Assembly (NCBI GenBank): GCA_037074765.1
Contig: JBAMDO010000008.1
Location: 1-64,000 of the forward strand
Source of the DNA: Mansonella perstans
Taxonomy: Eukaryota > Nematoda > Chromadorea > Rhabditida > Onchocercidae
DNA length: 64,000 bases
Direction of reading: 5' to 3'
Part shown: one piece after another, positions 23,423 to 37,000 of the stretch
Layout: the number at the start of each line of letters is the position of its first letter
Position numbering within the stretch: position 1 is the first letter of the stretch
Notes under the pieces: model-generated
Told to the model about the DNA's origin: nothing
Databases searched by the model: none
What the model saw: the letters and a program-made list of their open reading frames with translations, nothing else
Program-made: the position numbers and the translations under genes

Positions 23423-25127
23423 ATGTATTCTAATTTATTGATAATTCTTACACTATTACAACAACATTCTGCCATTGCATATCAGGAATATGATCCAGAA
23501 TTTGCTCGTTTCGTATTTGAGCATGCAGCTGCAGCATATTCCGGTGATCCAATGAAATGTTTAGCAAAATATTATGGGATTTATATTTTACGACAAAGCA
23601 ATGTATCATGTGATCACTTTCATGATCAGGTATTCTTCTACATTACTTTCATGATAAGATAATCTACATCACTTTCATGATATCAGGTAATCTTTTTAAA
23701 ATCTCTTTTTTACTTTCTTAAAGTCCCTTTTTTTTGTTTGACCTTGATGAGATGCAGAAAGGCAGTTTCATTTCGAATGTCATTCAAATTGATACCAAAA
23801 ACCATGTCAAATTTACACTTCAAATATGATCAATTCATTTGAAATAAAATTGTTTTTTTTCAAGAATTATATGAAATTCATAAAATTTTAGTGTCACTAT
23901 TATATATCACAATCACCAACGCATATTGTCGTAGCATTTGGTGGCACACATTCAAAACTTCAACTTACTGCTGAAATTTTGGCCAGTATGGCAGAGCCGA
24001 AAGCGAAATTCATTGCAGGTGGTTCGGTGCAAAGATATTTCAGTGCAGCATTTAGATCTGTTTGGAAAGATATGTGGCGTGTGTTGAGGAGAATAGTGAA
24101 AGCAAATTTATTGGTCTAGTTTTAATTTATTCAAAAACTCACAAATTTTCTTCTTTTTAAATTTCAATATGAAAATAAAGGTAGTATTTGAGGAATTGGG
24201 GAGGGTTAATTGGTATATTCATTTTACAATAAGTGTTCATTTTACAGACAAACAGCTCTCAAGCGATAATATTTACTGGACATTCTCTTGGTGGCTCACT
24301 TGCATCATTAGCTAGTGCTCATTTTGCATATTTTTATGCTAAAAAGGTCCCAAGCATAGATATTCGACTTGTAACATTTGGTGAGCCTAGGACAGGTAAT
24401 CGAGACTATGCACTTGTTCATGATAAACTGGTGCCGGTTAGCTTTCGCATCGTACATCGCGGAGATCTGGTAAACCTATCATTTCATAATATTACCTATG
24501 ATTGCGAATGATGGCACATCATCCTAAAGTGTTGTCCCCATCTATGTTGTTTCAAGATTTTAAAATCCTCTTTTTCTCACACTTACATAGCAAATGAGAG
24601 AGACCAATGCAATATACAAGACGAATTAGCTGAAATTACTAGAAATCATTTTAGGTCAAAAAAATTTGTTGTCCTTTTTACCTTTACCAGATTTTAAAAT
24701 GAACTAAATTTTTTAATATACTTGAAAAAGATTTAAGGTATCGCATTTACCAAATTGTTTAATCGATATGCGAACATTTGCATGCAGTTTACGATTCGGT
24801 TTTGGACCATATCATCATGGACTTGAGATCTGGTATCCGGAAAATATGAACGAAACTTCTCCATACAGGGTTTGTGTAAATGAACCACAAAATGAAGATC
24901 AAACCTGCAGGTCTAATTTGTTTTTCGTTAAGAAAAAAATCAAAATTCCATTTCAAAATTTTTCATGAAGAACTTTGTTGAAGATTGTTTTTTGCAGCGA
25001 TGGTTACTATCGCCATTATAATATTAATGATCACAAATTCTATTTTGGCGAACATGTTAGCGATTACGGTATAGCTGGATGCAAAACAAGCGGAAGTATA
25101 AGCAGTGATAAAAAAAATTTACAGTGA
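23423..25127 (+). CDS. Secreted class 3 (fungal-type) lipase
   Basis: Exons 23423-23629, 23892-24113, 24248-24469, 24738-24910 and 24998-25127. I start at the ATG giving MYSNLLIILTLLQQHSAIA, a clear signal peptide before YQEYDPEFARF. The Lipase_3 fold follows: HIVVAFGGTHS (oxyanion-side strand), the nucleophile elbow FTGHSLGGSLASLASAHF with Ser in GHSLGG, VTFGEPRTGNRDYA, the acid Asp in VHRGDLVSHLP, and the His in FGPYHHGLEIWYP. The Cys-containing tail (RVCVNEPQNEDQTCS, then IAGCKTS) is typical of nematode members of this family. All triad residues are present, so I infer an active secreted lipid hydrolase; the substrate is unknown. The donor closing exon 2 (TTG then gtctag) is weak and that junction is the least certain. 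Confidence 0.9.
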
Positions 25128-25553
25128 AAAAAAATCCCATCAAATCATCTCTTTTGCTGTCGCAGTTTTGTCACTTTAATGAAAAGGCTACGCACAATAA
25201 AATTATAGAATAGTTCCCCGCAACAAAGAAAACATTTAAATCATAATTTCACAATTCCATATTAAACATTGCTTTCTTCGATTTCTCAATGTTTCATTCT
25301 TTTTACATGAATACAGGCCGGTAGGACTATGCATTGTGAAGTATAAGCAGTGATAACAATCTTATCAAAACACGTGGTGTACAATCATTTTATTCAAATA
25401 TATTTTCTTCCTTTTGCCATAACGGAGAATGCCATTCAAAGAGTTTTTCAGTTTGACTTTCTCTAAATCATTCGTTGTTCGAAATCAAAATAGAATTAAC
25501 AAAAGGTATTTTTAATTCTAAAAGACCCAAAATAACGAAATAAAGCAGCATAA
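25128..25553. other. Convergent spacer between lipase and Clc-like genes
   Basis: About 430 AT-rich bases that must hold both 3' UTRs. An aataaa-type signal occurs near 25197. Nothing else was seen. Confidence 0.4.
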
Positions 25554-27172
25554 CTAAATGGCAGTATGCCTGGTTGAATTATATAATGGTACCAATTCGC
25601 GCATCACTGGTGAAACTATTCCATCATGCGATTTATTTGCATCTCGAATTAAGTAGTATGTTGAAATCAGTGCCAGAAGGAATGAAAAAAACAGCAAACA
25701 CGCCGAACTTAACGATAAATAGAAAGCAGAACCAATTTCTTGCTAAAAATTAAAATCATTTCCACTTAGCTTTTATGAACTTTAAATTTGAGAAAGATAA
25801 AAAAAAAATGATTTTATCAATGAAGAAATAAGCGAACTGCATTGTATAAAATACAGCACAATGATGCTAGCCATGAAGTTCCAAAAATAAAATAGTGTTC
25901 ATTGGTTCTCTTCAACAACTAAATGTCAAATTAAATCAGTGTAAACAGCAACAAGTAACTAACCTCATAAGTACCAACTAATCCGTGTACAAATCGACTA
26001 TCAACTCGATGTGCAGCAAAGAAAAATGTTGCATTTCCAACAATCGAAAAAAATACTGCAATAGCATGTAAATCTTTTACAATTATATGGCCAGAATAAT
26101 CCAAAAAACTATCTTTTTTACTATAACACAATTCTGAATATGACCTACATAGTAGGTCCCCCATGTAATTAAGTTCATATACGATAATTTTTAAAGATAT
26201 CCTGACCTTATGCGATAATTGATACCTAAATTAATGATGAAAAAAGAATAAAATAACATACAAGCGATAAAGATGAGAGCAGTAAAGAGTACGGCAATAG
26301 GATTACTGCATGGTGCACAAATGCCAAACAATAGTGCTAATGCGCTAAACGCAAAGACCACAACGAAACATATTAACACAGCCTTTTGCCAACCTATAAA
26401 ACTATGAGCATAAAGTTATCGTCTCATAAAGTTATCTATCCAATGTCGCATCCTATAAAGATAAAGAAGTGTAATGTAATGAAAGAAACTACCAAAAAAT
26501 TGATGAAACTCGGCTTCACCAGCAATACTATTCTGATCCTTATCCAGTAGATTCTCATCAATGATCGTTCGAGCATTTTGATCAAATTTATATGTGCAGA
26601 CGAGATTAGCATGTAGCATTTCCCCGTACACTTCGCTGTCTGTTCTATGTGAATGATAAATTGGACGAGTACAGTCTTGCCATAAGCCGTGCTACAAATA
26701 TATTAGTATTATAAGTAAAGAAAGATACAAAAGTGAGATATTGTAATGCTGTCAAATGAAATATTTTTGATAAAATGGATTACTAAAGGAGAGGTTCTTC
26801 AAGTGAACAACAAGATTATGAAATGATTAATCTAGAATTTTTCGAATTTGCCGACAATAATGATAAGTCTGCTTGAGATTGGATTCATTGCTCTCAGTGC
26901 ATGTTGTTACTCTTAGAAGGGTAACTTGCCAAAAAATGACAGAACGAGTCACTGCCACCTCCGCTACTAATCACAGAAAAAAAAAAGAAATAAAGAAGAG
27001 ATAAATGAACAATGAAGGATTTCACATGATGTTGTGCCCGAAATTCGCGTATATCGACTACTTGCCATGATGGGGAGAGAACAGCAACGACAGATATACA
27101 CAAAGAAATAAGAAGTAAGATCAATGAACCAATAAGTACTGCCTTCTGTGCCCGATGTCCACCATTACCCAT
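25554..27172 (-). CDS. Nematode Clc-like four-pass membrane protein (claudin superfamily style)
   Basis: Exons on the minus strand: 27172-27026, 26691-26493, 26393-26262, 26056-25964 and 25742-25554; phases agree throughout. The start is the ATG of MGNGGHRAQKAVLIGSL; an in-frame ATG upstream (27259) is separated from it by a tttttttag acceptor and is less likely. Four hydrophobic segments are seen: VLIGSLILLLISLCISVVAV, AVLICFVVVFAFSALALLFG, the VLFTALIFIACLFFSIVG stretch, and SACLLFFSFLLALISTYYLI. The first extracellular loop has W-VVDIREF---HHHGLWQDC, the W..GLW..C signature of claudin-like proteins, and matches the Clc-like family described in nematodes. Its molecular role is poorly known; a junctional or channel-regulatory job is inference. 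The tail is LYNSTRHTAI. Confidence 0.85.
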
Positions 27173-27176
27173 ATTT

Positions 27177-27190
27177 CTAAAAAAAATTTT
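27177..27190 (-). promoter_or_regulatory. Probable trans-splice acceptor of the Clc-like gene
   Basis: On the minus strand a T-run ending in tttttttag lies four bases before the ATG at 27172, with no obvious cis exon upstream. Confidence 0.5.
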
Positions 27191-28879
27191 CAATTTTTTG
27201 AAATCTTCATTGGTCTTTTGCTTTTTGTTCTTGCTTTTATTAAGAATGTCGATATCCATTTGGGAGTTGATTATCTAAAGCTATGATCACTGCTGCTGTT
27301 AATTGTTTGGTTCACAGATGGATGTTAATTATTAAATGTTGTTGATGAGTAAAAATATGAGCAACAAATTTTTAACTCTAATACTGACAAGTGTATTCAT
27401 CAGACCCAATTTATCAAGCTAATCTGCGCTATTTCAACCAGTTCCGACAGTGTGATAAAATCTTAAATGAAATGACTAGGTACAAACAATGTTAGCTAAT
27501 TTGAGGAACCTCACAGAAGCCTCTAGTGAATATTTAGATTTTTGCTTCCAATCTAAAATATGTTTTTGACTTATTGACCTAATGAGAGTTTCTTTAATGA
27601 AGTAAATACAGAACCATACTCTACAGTATTGCGAGAATGAAAACGATTCCCAATAAACAATTAAAACCACTGATTAGACCACATCAACATCTCTAGATAA
27701 ATATGTCGCTTGAAAAAAAACTTGAAATCGTCTATTCCTTTAAATATTTGTTCTTGATCAGTCACAGATTGTCATCTACTCGATCAGGCATCTTTATATA
27801 CATGACCTGAAACAATACCAGCTATAAATTATGACTTTCTATTTTTAATTATAATTTTGACTATCTAGCTATCCATATCAACATACGATAGCAAACATTA
27901 GTGATATTTATGCATACTTTCGTAAAAAGATTAAACAGTAAATTTCATGATAAAGTTTTTCCGAAAATTGAGTTTTTCATACAAATTACAGCAAAATGTG
28001 AGTAAGCAGCGCACCTAGCTAATGATATAGTGCAATCTCAAATTAGTTGTTAAATAGAATTTCAAAAAAACAGTGTGATATCGTCGTCAAGGACTATAAA
28101 CGAGTTGCATGTGCATACTACATACATACATGAATGTGTATAACAGACATGTCGCATACGCACATTTCTCAAGCCCAAAATTTTTGCAGAGAATTTTACT
28201 GCAGACATGAATGAATTATTTCGATTTCGTTCACGAATGATATTTGCATGAAAAGGCGGAGATAGAAATGTGCGGCGACAAAGGTGACATATCTGACCAT
28301 CTGGACAATACCAATTAAACGACAGTAGCATATCTCTATTGACAACTTTTAAAATTAACCGCGTGCTATGAATGAATCATACATCATTAAATGCTCCGTG
28401 AATATTCTGAAAATGAAAATGCACAACACATTTTTGAAATTTAAAAATCTTAACAAATTAACAAAAGTGTTAATAATTCTTTGCAAGTGAAACTTTGAAT
28501 GAATGTTTGGTAAATATATTGCATTAGAAAATCAGAAATAAAACTGAAAATTTCCAACTAATTCAATTCAGTAACTTATAAAATCTTTTTTTCATTACTA
28601 ATAACTGTTAATTTTAACAATACCATAAAAGGTACCAATGAAAAATTTGTGAATATTTTCAATTCGATCGATGAATAAATGAGAAAGGATGAAGTTGCTC
28701 ATTCGATGTCTCATCGATATTCAGTATGGAAAAGTCCATTAGCCATCGAAAATAGCAAATAATACTAAAAGTACTGAATTAATTAATTTATAAACATTTT
28801 ACTAATTTAAAAAAATCATACAGTCAATGAATCATTCATTCAATCATGCAGTCAATAATGCAATAGTCATATCAACAAC

Positions 28880-28966
28880 TCTCTCTCTTTCTCCCTCCAT
28901 CTTATTCTCTTCCTCTTTCTTCTCTTCTCCCTCTTCTCTCACCTTTCTTCTTCCTTTTCGTTCTCG
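28880..28966. repeat. Polypyrimidine (CT-rich) tract
   Basis: About 85 bases almost purely C and T on the plus strand (ctctctctttctccctcc and on), in the shared upstream region of two divergent genes. Such tracts can adopt triplex structure or bind GAGA-type factors; here that is inference only. Confidence 0.7.
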
Positions 28967-29843
28967 AAAGTCATATTTAAATTATGGATTAAATTAATTT
29001 GAATGCTTAAATTTAAATCGAATAGCTAGCTATAAGTAGTACAAATATGCATACACTGCTTCTCTCTCAGGAAATTCTCAATGATATTAATTGAATTGGT
29101 GGTTTTTTCCAGAAGGTATGAATTTGCCCACTTTGAGCAATTTTTTATTTTTAGTATTTAAAAATAAATTTTGCTAACTTGAACGCCTCCGGTATTGTCG
29201 ACATCGCGGATGATAGTTGGGAATCATTGGGATAGCTGTGGGACTGTGAGAGAAAGCCAAGTATGTATGGATACTGAAGCTGTAACAATCAGAAAATGAA
29301 TTAATGAGTGAAATACTCCTGCGAGAGTTTTTTAGTGAAGAGGACCCGAGACTCGAGACCCGAGACTATCCGAGAAATGTATGAGCACCGCGTGCTGCTA
29401 TCTCCACTGTCACTAATGCCCTGTCACTTATATGCGACAATGATATATTTGAAATTTGAGCAAACTGATTGCATAAACTTCGACTCGCGATAAATTCGAA
29501 AAAACCAGGTAAAATTATCAGTATTAATTTGCATCTTAATTTAACAGTTTAGCCATTTAGACTTAATACGGCAAAGAAAGAATGAGAGAGAGAGTGAAAA
29601 ATAAGAATCAGAATAGCAATCGTCGTGAAGAGAAGAGAATTATTCATCCTGATTTCTTCTTATTCTTTCGATTCTACCTGAAAGATTTGCAAGTTGTTAA
29701 TTTGAATAGCTGGGGAACATAGATTAGTGCTGATCACATTTACTTTGATATTAATTGATCTAGCAAATACGATTGAATTGATCACTACTGTTTGAATTTA
29801 CTATTTTCATTATCACTAATCGTTTATAATTTATAAAAATATT

Positions 29844-29853
29844 ACAAATTCAG
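29844..29853 (+). promoter_or_regulatory. Probable trans-splice acceptor of the carrier gene
   Basis: The sequence acaaattcag ends five bases before the start ATG at 29859, with no upstream exon in reach. Confidence 0.55.
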
Positions 29854-29858
29854 GTATA

Positions 29859-32629
29859 ATGTCAAATCAATCAAATGAACAACGCCTAAGTCGATGGTAC
29901 TTTGGTGGCTTAGCATCTGCTGGTGCAGCATTGTGCACACATCCACTTGATTTACTTAAGGTTAGTGCAGCATTGTGATAGTTGTAAAGATTCGTATTCA
30001 TTCATAAACAGTCTTTTAGGTACATTTACAAACTCAACAACATGGTCGGATTGGTATTTTTGAAATGGCAGTGCAAATCATTCGCAGTGATGGTATTCGA
30101 GGTCTTTACAATGGCATTTCAGCTTCATTATTAAGACAGGTAAGTTAACATTTCATTTGTAATAAAAGTAATGGTCATTTTATTTAAATACTAAATGATC
30201 ATAAAAAGTGTAGTTGATTGCCATCAAAATTGGGTCATTATTTTGTAGAGACTATTTTGAAAAATAGTAAACGTCGTCAGAGTAAAGAATTGTGTATCAC
30301 TAATCTTCCGTTAGTGACAAAACTGATAAAGCTTTCAACGATTGCTTTCAATAATAGGTGTGATATTGGTTAGTCTTTCGTAATACAACATGGATTATCA
30401 ATAGTGTTACGCTTGAAAAGCTAGAGATATTGATTGATGTTGTTGTTGAAACATAAACATTTCAGAGCTTTAGATTAATCTACTAGGAGGATTGTTTAGA
30501 GTGACAAGTTTGGTGACAATTTATTCCATTTAAATTGGACTGCTGGATAACATGCCTTTAGCAAGTTGCCATCATATTTTATGCATTTCAGATGACATAT
30601 TCTTTGACACGTTTTGGTATGTATGAGCAACTGAAAAGCCAATTTCCAGGAGGTTTGTTATTTAGTTTCACAGAGATATTTTTAGTAATAGATAGAAATA
30701 TATGAGCTTATTTAAGGTTTAAATTCATGATTAGAATAATTAAGGGATAAATTTGAACAGAAGATGTAGAAATGGATCCTTATACTACCATTTTGGATTA
30801 TTTCTGGAGGAGGTAATGTTTTACATGTAAAATTATTCTAATCATGATTTGTAGATATGTATTATGTAACATTTAAGATTTCCCATAATCGTTATCAAGT
30901 AGCAACTTCTGGAAATAGAATAGGATTTCGAAATTTTTCCAGAGTACGATCCAAATAACCAGATTAACTAAATTACATACTTCATATAACTTAAAAGACC
31001 GAATAAATTATAACTTTACTGTGTTAATGAAATTACACTACTGCCAATTATTTAATTAAAATATTGCATCGAAAAAAAAGTCGTAGGTACAATAAATACT
31101 AAACATGCATAATTAACATGCATTTTAGATCCAGCTACCATTCCTTTTTATCAAAAAATTGCATTAGCGGGGATAAGCGGTGCATGTGGAGGCTTCGTTG
31201 GTACACCTGGAGATATGATTAATGTGCGCATGCAAAATGATGTCAAGGTGCATATTGTTCCTTTTTTTGGTAGGGTCTTTTAATTTCGTACAAATTTTAA
31301 ATGTGAAAAATTTCCAAATAAAAGTGAGTTTTTTGTGTGATACGGTGAAATAAAAGTGCAAACAAGTTTTGATGTATTAATGGCAAAATTTATGCATTTC
31401 AGTAGATCTTTTTAGCATATGCTACAAAGTTTGAACTTTTTTTGCTCAATTTCACTTATATATCGTAAGGATGAATTCTTATAAATATCATTTTTGTAAT
31501 ATACGTATGACTTTATTCTAAAATGGTATATCGAAAAACTTAAGCCCATTATTATTTTTCCTTTTTTGGGATCTGATCTAATATTGAATGAAGCATGCTT
31601 AAACTTTGTGTAGTTTTAATTTCAAAATATATCATTAATTGGAGACCAAGCATTGTTTTAAAGTTTTCTGCAAAGAATCAATTTTTAGTTACCAACAGCA
31701 AAACGTCGAAATTACAAGCATGCATTCGATGGCTTGTTTCGAGTGATCAATGAAGAAGGTGTCACTAAGCTTTTTAATGGGGCTGCAATGGCAGTATCCA
31801 GAGCTATTTTTATGAGTATTGGTCAGTTGTCATTCTATGATCAAATTAAACAAGTCGCTATTGCATCGGGTTACTTCAAGGATACTCCAACGACTCACTT
31901 TCTATCTTCATTTGCTGCGGTACCATACAGCACATATCATTTTCTTATGATTTTAAATTTTTTATCATCGTTTTCTCTCTCTTTATACATAATTCAGTTT
32001 GAAATTAGCACGGTTCGTAACAAAGCCAATAAAGAATTTTTGTTTAAGGCATCGATTGCGACAGTTTTAACCCAGCCATTAGATGTTATGAAGACGCGCA
32101 TGATGAATGCAAAACCGGACCAGTTCACCGTAAATTTTTACTAAATTTTTACTTTGGTGCGATTTTATTGTTCAGATCCGCTGTATATAGAATGATCGAG
32201 GAGGTCTAACTTATTTTTACGTATCATGGGTAACATTTAAATCATATCGAGCTTACAATAACAACAGTCGTGTTAACAAGTTTTTTTAAAAGTATTTTTC
32301 CAAAGTAAAGATTAACAGTGAATATTGCAGAGCATCTTCTCTTGCTTCTTGTATACTGCAAAACTTGGACCAGCTGGCTTTTTCAAGGTGAATCATCTTT
32401 ATTGAAATTGAATTTTTTTCTGCTTTTATATGATAATTATTCGGGATGTACTTTATTCCTAGGTTTCCAAATTTATAAAAATTGAATAATAATTCAATAT
32501 AGAACAATTTTACAGGGCTTTATACCAGCATGGATTCGATTAGCTCCTCATACGATTCTTATTTTTATTTTCTTGGAACAACTCCGTCTAAATTTTGGCT
32601 ATATTCGAACTCTTCCAGAGAAACAATGA
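29859..32629 (+). CDS. SLC25A10: Mitochondrial dicarboxylate carrier (SLC25 family)
   Basis: Eight exons: 29859-29960, 30020-30139, 30592-30652, 31129-31247, 31689-31919, 32049-32129, 32331-32387 and 32516-32629. The three-fold SLC25 repeat is plain: each third opens with a signature (HPLDLLKV at the end of exon 1, TPGDMINVRM in exon 4, QPLDVMKTRM in exon 6), and each third has the matching second-helix G-rich segment (GIRGLYNG, GVTKLFNG, GPAGFFKG). The start WYFGGLASAGAALCTHPLDLL and PTAKRRNYKHAFDG point to the dicarboxylate carrier that swaps malate or succinate for phosphate across the inner mitochondrial membrane. The total of about 294 residues is normal for the family. The second signature has Asn where a basic residue is usual, as in known dicarboxylate carriers. 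All junctions agree in phase. Confidence 0.92.
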
Positions 32630-34077
32630 TCGAGGATGTAAAGATATGCTTTTCTCACACGATCAATTTCGCAAATTTTATTGAACATATAAATTGAATT
32701 TTACTGATATTTGAAAGCATATCTCGAAACGAATTGTTTTTTTTCGGATGTTTAACTATTCATTTTTAGGTTTTCAAGTGATAGTGTTAATTCCCAGTTG
32801 AAATTCCTAATTGATGATATTAATTCCTAGTTTTGAAATTCTTAGTAATGAAGTTCAGAACAGATGCGTTAAATTTTGAGTCATCAGCTATTCATTTTTA
32901 AAATCTCAGCTTATAGGCGAACTGCAGTAAGATTACTTTGTTGAATAGGTATGGGTAATCTTTGATCAATTTAATTCCTAGCTGGTTCATTCATATTTGT
33001 ACTGCCTGCATCTTTAAATTTACTTAATTTATTATATTTTTCCTATCTCTCCTTCTAGATACTTGATTTGTAATGATTACAATATTCGACATCATTATTT
33101 CCACATATTTCCGAGTATGTCAATATTTCTACACAGTCTTACCCTCATTTTAAACAAGAATTATCATAGTAACACAGTTATTAATAATAAATAATTCTAT
33201 ATAATGATATCTAATTAACTGGTTCTCTTGAAGCGTATTTTTCTATTTATTGTCAACAATAAAACAAAGACAGTTTGAAAGAATCAAAGAAAATACAATC
33301 TCATAACATATATGTATACTACTGTACAAGAACATAGCATGTGACAAAGAGGTAAAGATAATCAATCATGTGAATGTACATCACATACCTCACAAAGAAA
33401 CAAAACCCATGATCTAAACAACAAACTTTGGAACAGAGAGCCACTGAACCATTCGAACATATCTTTTCCCGTGCAATATAATTATAATACAAGCAAAAAT
33501 GAATGATGAACAAACACTGGGAAGTCGAGTTGTAAGAATAAGATGAGATTGTTTATATATGATAAGGAATTTCAGAAACGTACTTATAAAATCTAAATAG
33601 CTAAATGACATTATTTTATTTTCAAATCATGCAGTACTTTACATTTCTTTTTAATACAAAATGTCCATAGAGATGTTTACAAAGACAATTTAACATATTC
33701 CTTTCTCTTCGCTGTAAACACAAAACATTTATGGAATTAAGCCAACAGTCACAAAAAATTTCAGATTACAAGCGTTTGTTTTATATTCACACGGCAACAA
33801 GAATGATGATGAGTATGTGAGAAAATAAAGTAAGATAAGTTTGAGAAGAAAGTAATACTCACTTACTCTTTCAACAAAGAGAAATAATGCTTTCAGAAGA
33901 GAAATGCTAACTTTCGCGAATATATTTTTTTGCCATTTTCCACAAAAAAAATTAAAACTTGTCATTTTGAAAAGCTTTTTTCAAGTAAATTCTTGAAAAA
34001 ATGGAAAAAATTAAGCCCAACCCATACCTTCCAAGCAATTAAAAAACTATCAAGATATGACATTAAACAAGTATCAT
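32630..34077. other. Convergent spacer between carrier and I-BAR genes
   Basis: AT-rich 3' flanks of both genes; ORFs here are short and hydrophobic in the way AT-rich DNA yields by chance. Nothing supportable was seen. Confidence 0.4.
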
Positions 34078-37000
34078 TTAAACATATCGTATAGAAAACT
34101 GGTCACGACTAAATTCACCAGAAGAAGCAATTGATGATGCATAATCAGATGAACCCGCAGTGCCTCCAGCGGCTCTTATCTCGGCAACTGATGGTGCTGT
34201 TGGTGTTGCCGCAGTAATTGTCGAGTTACGACGTTCTGGTGGTGGCGGGGGTTTACAACTACCTAAAATTAATTTTATCCGTGCAGTTGATGCATCAGAC
34301 AGCGACAAAATCAGAAAAAATTTATACATTTATATATAATGTGAAAATCTTCCTGAGAATAGTGAAAATTACCTGAACGAATGCAAATCGTTCGATGCGT
34401 TATAGGGACAGGCGCTGTATTACAGTAGGAATCAAGTTCCGAGCCAAGTTTATCAATCTGTTCAATAGTTTCAGCAATTAATGATGCATTCGCCTTTGCT
34501 TGTTCACTTGCTGGAAAATCAAAAGCAATCATCATAATGTAAGGCATCATTCAACAAAGAAAAGAATGTACAGTGGTAAGGTTCATTCACATTTTCATGA
34601 ATTTCATAAACGATCTACTTTAAATAGAAATGTCTTTAATCATCATTACATGCAAGGTAGTTCACAAAACGGATGTCATTAAAACATTAAATCCGTGAAA
34701 CAATATCTAATTTGAAAATTTGATCTCATTGCTGTATCTAATATTAGCGATAACCATAGTTCTATGAATTGGTTTTCTGTTAAAAACTGCAACTTCCAAT
34801 AAAACAAAAAAATTTATTAAAAATTAAAAAAAATAAAAAAATTAAATAGAAACTAATTAACCATCGTTTCCTATATAAGAGTCATTATTAGCATAGCCAT
34901 TATGAGTTACAGTGTATGTCTCATTTGGATGTACTGTTACATCTTCATATGCACAACTTAATGGCCTTGCTGGTCGCTTTAAAACCGATTCATTTGATAC
35001 ATCGACTGATGAAGATGACAGTACGGCTCCTTTCTGTTGACGGATCTGGAAAAGATTATTAGAGCATTCGAATTCGATTCGTTCATTTTACTGAAAAAAG
35101 TTCTGTGTGTAATAGAAGCCGTATAAAAATATCAACGTAAGTTTTTAACAGAACAAGACATAAAGGACAGTAGAAAAATAATGAACTAAAAGCAGTTAAA
35201 TGACAACGGCTTTTATCTGATTTTAGCACTAATTTATCAAACATATTTTGGTATAACTTTTAATTTTTACTAGCTTTGGTGATTTTGAAATCAAACTAGA
35301 TTTCTAAAAGCAAATATGTGCAGAAATAATCGCATATGACTATGGAAATTTACACTACCTTATTAACTCCAACAGACGATCCATGAAAATTTGGAATACT
35401 AGAAGTGGTAGAGCTCGCGGAAGAAATGATTCGTTTGGGTAGAGGCGGTTTATTTAACACAAACTGCACTGGTTGTGAAGGAGATGCATATGTTAGAGAA
35501 TTAAGCAATGTACGTCGTGGTTGTTCTACTACCGATATTGTATGGGCCCGTACTGATGATGAATTGGCATTGGATGCAAAGCCTGAAATTCAAAAGAAAA
35601 AATACATGGCGAGAGAGACTGTAGATTTCAGACCAATTAATCGAATTTCGTTAAATTATTCTAAAAATTTCAAAATATCAAGCCATAAAGCTGAAATCTA
35701 ATATGTTCGAATAAATTAGCGTGACTCGCGGCAGCAACGTTAAAACAGGATGATATTCGGAGCTCCAAATAATTTAAAGAATCTTATTTGTATCGGCAAT
35801 ACTGTCACCGAAATCATAAAATAAAGCTAGTAATTCAGCGTATATTATTATTATTATTATTACTCTTTACTACTTTCATAGCTGAATCAAACAAATGGTT
35901 CAGCAGCAAGCCTTTTTTTAACCTTTTTTTAGATTTAAAAAATCTTACCAACAGCAGTTGGCCATGTACATGTGCTGGTTGTTGGTGACGGTGCTCTGAC
36001 TGAGACATCATCGCCACCGTATGAGCAATACGATCGATTAGCAGTGTTGAATAAACAGCTACGCCACGAATTATCTGATCCTTGATGTATGTCATTTAAA
36101 ATAGTATCAATGATAGTTGCACCTTTGCCAGACTGAATCGTAATATCCAAATGGTCTGTCACCTGTCGAAGGTGATCGTTTTCCTCTAAAAGACCCAACT
36201 GACTGTTCTGAAAGAAGAGAAATCAAAATTAATTATTTAAAACTAACAATAATACCAAATTTCAAAAAATTAAGAAATCTCAGTAAAAAAATCTCTAAAT
36301 AATTTTTTCAGAAAGCACCTCGCCTATATGTTTTTAAGCACAGAAAATTCTCTCCAGTGTTTAAAAGGAAATAATATGCAAAATAACAAACAAAGAATGC
36401 TTTAGTTCGAAAAAATAAGCTTTATTTGAAATTTTAATACGTTGTAAAGGTACTGACATTTCAAATAAAGCTGGGCACTTCAGTTATTCTTCATTTAGAA
36501 GAATACTAGAAATGATGATATAATACTTAAAAATCTGTCTGTATGTTTTGGTAAAGTACTTACGAGGACAGGAAGCAAAGCTGTGACAAAAAATGACATT
36601 TGATTGCGCTGTTCGGTTAACAAAACTTGAGAAATACGACGTTGTTCATTTACGGCGCTTAAATCTATACCGCATTTACGTGAACGGATCTGTGATGAAA
36701 ACAAATATTATTCACTCTCAAAAAAAGACATCCATCCGTTACTCATAAATAAACAGTAATGATCAGTTAAAGCCACGATTTTCAAGAATATTAGCATCAA
36801 TCGATGTATCTTCTACACCGACTCTTTTTCAAATACAGCAACACTACTGGCTTACTTGATAAAAAAGCACTACAGACTAGAATCTAGCAAAACCGCCGCT
36901 AAAAGTTTTGAGTCCTTTAGCTATATCTCACTATTAGATGAGCGTGTTTGCAAGAAGTTCTGCTTTTCAGCTTTAACTTAAATTTAAACTCTCTAGTCGA

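Larger units (their letters stand above)
27173..29858. other. Divergent intergenic region, Clc-like to dicarboxylate carrier
   Basis: It holds the promoters of two genes read away from each other. The only marked structure is a pyrimidine tract at 28880-28966. Short ORFs here lack splice context. I recognised no gene. Confidence 0.4.

Noticed and set aside
28880..28966. The pyrimidine tract as a splice acceptor region for a hidden gene.
   Set aside because: No AG followed by a coherent frame occurs after it, and no exon-like sequence was found on either strand.
31920..32048. The open frame continues between two carrier exons, suggesting a longer protein.
   Set aside because: The insert breaks the SLC25 third-repeat pattern, and gtacca...tttaag is a workable intron that restores FAAASIATVLTQPLD.
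35405..35701. A 98-codon plus-strand ORF.
   Set aside because: It is antisense to the I-BAR gene exon at 35359-35582.
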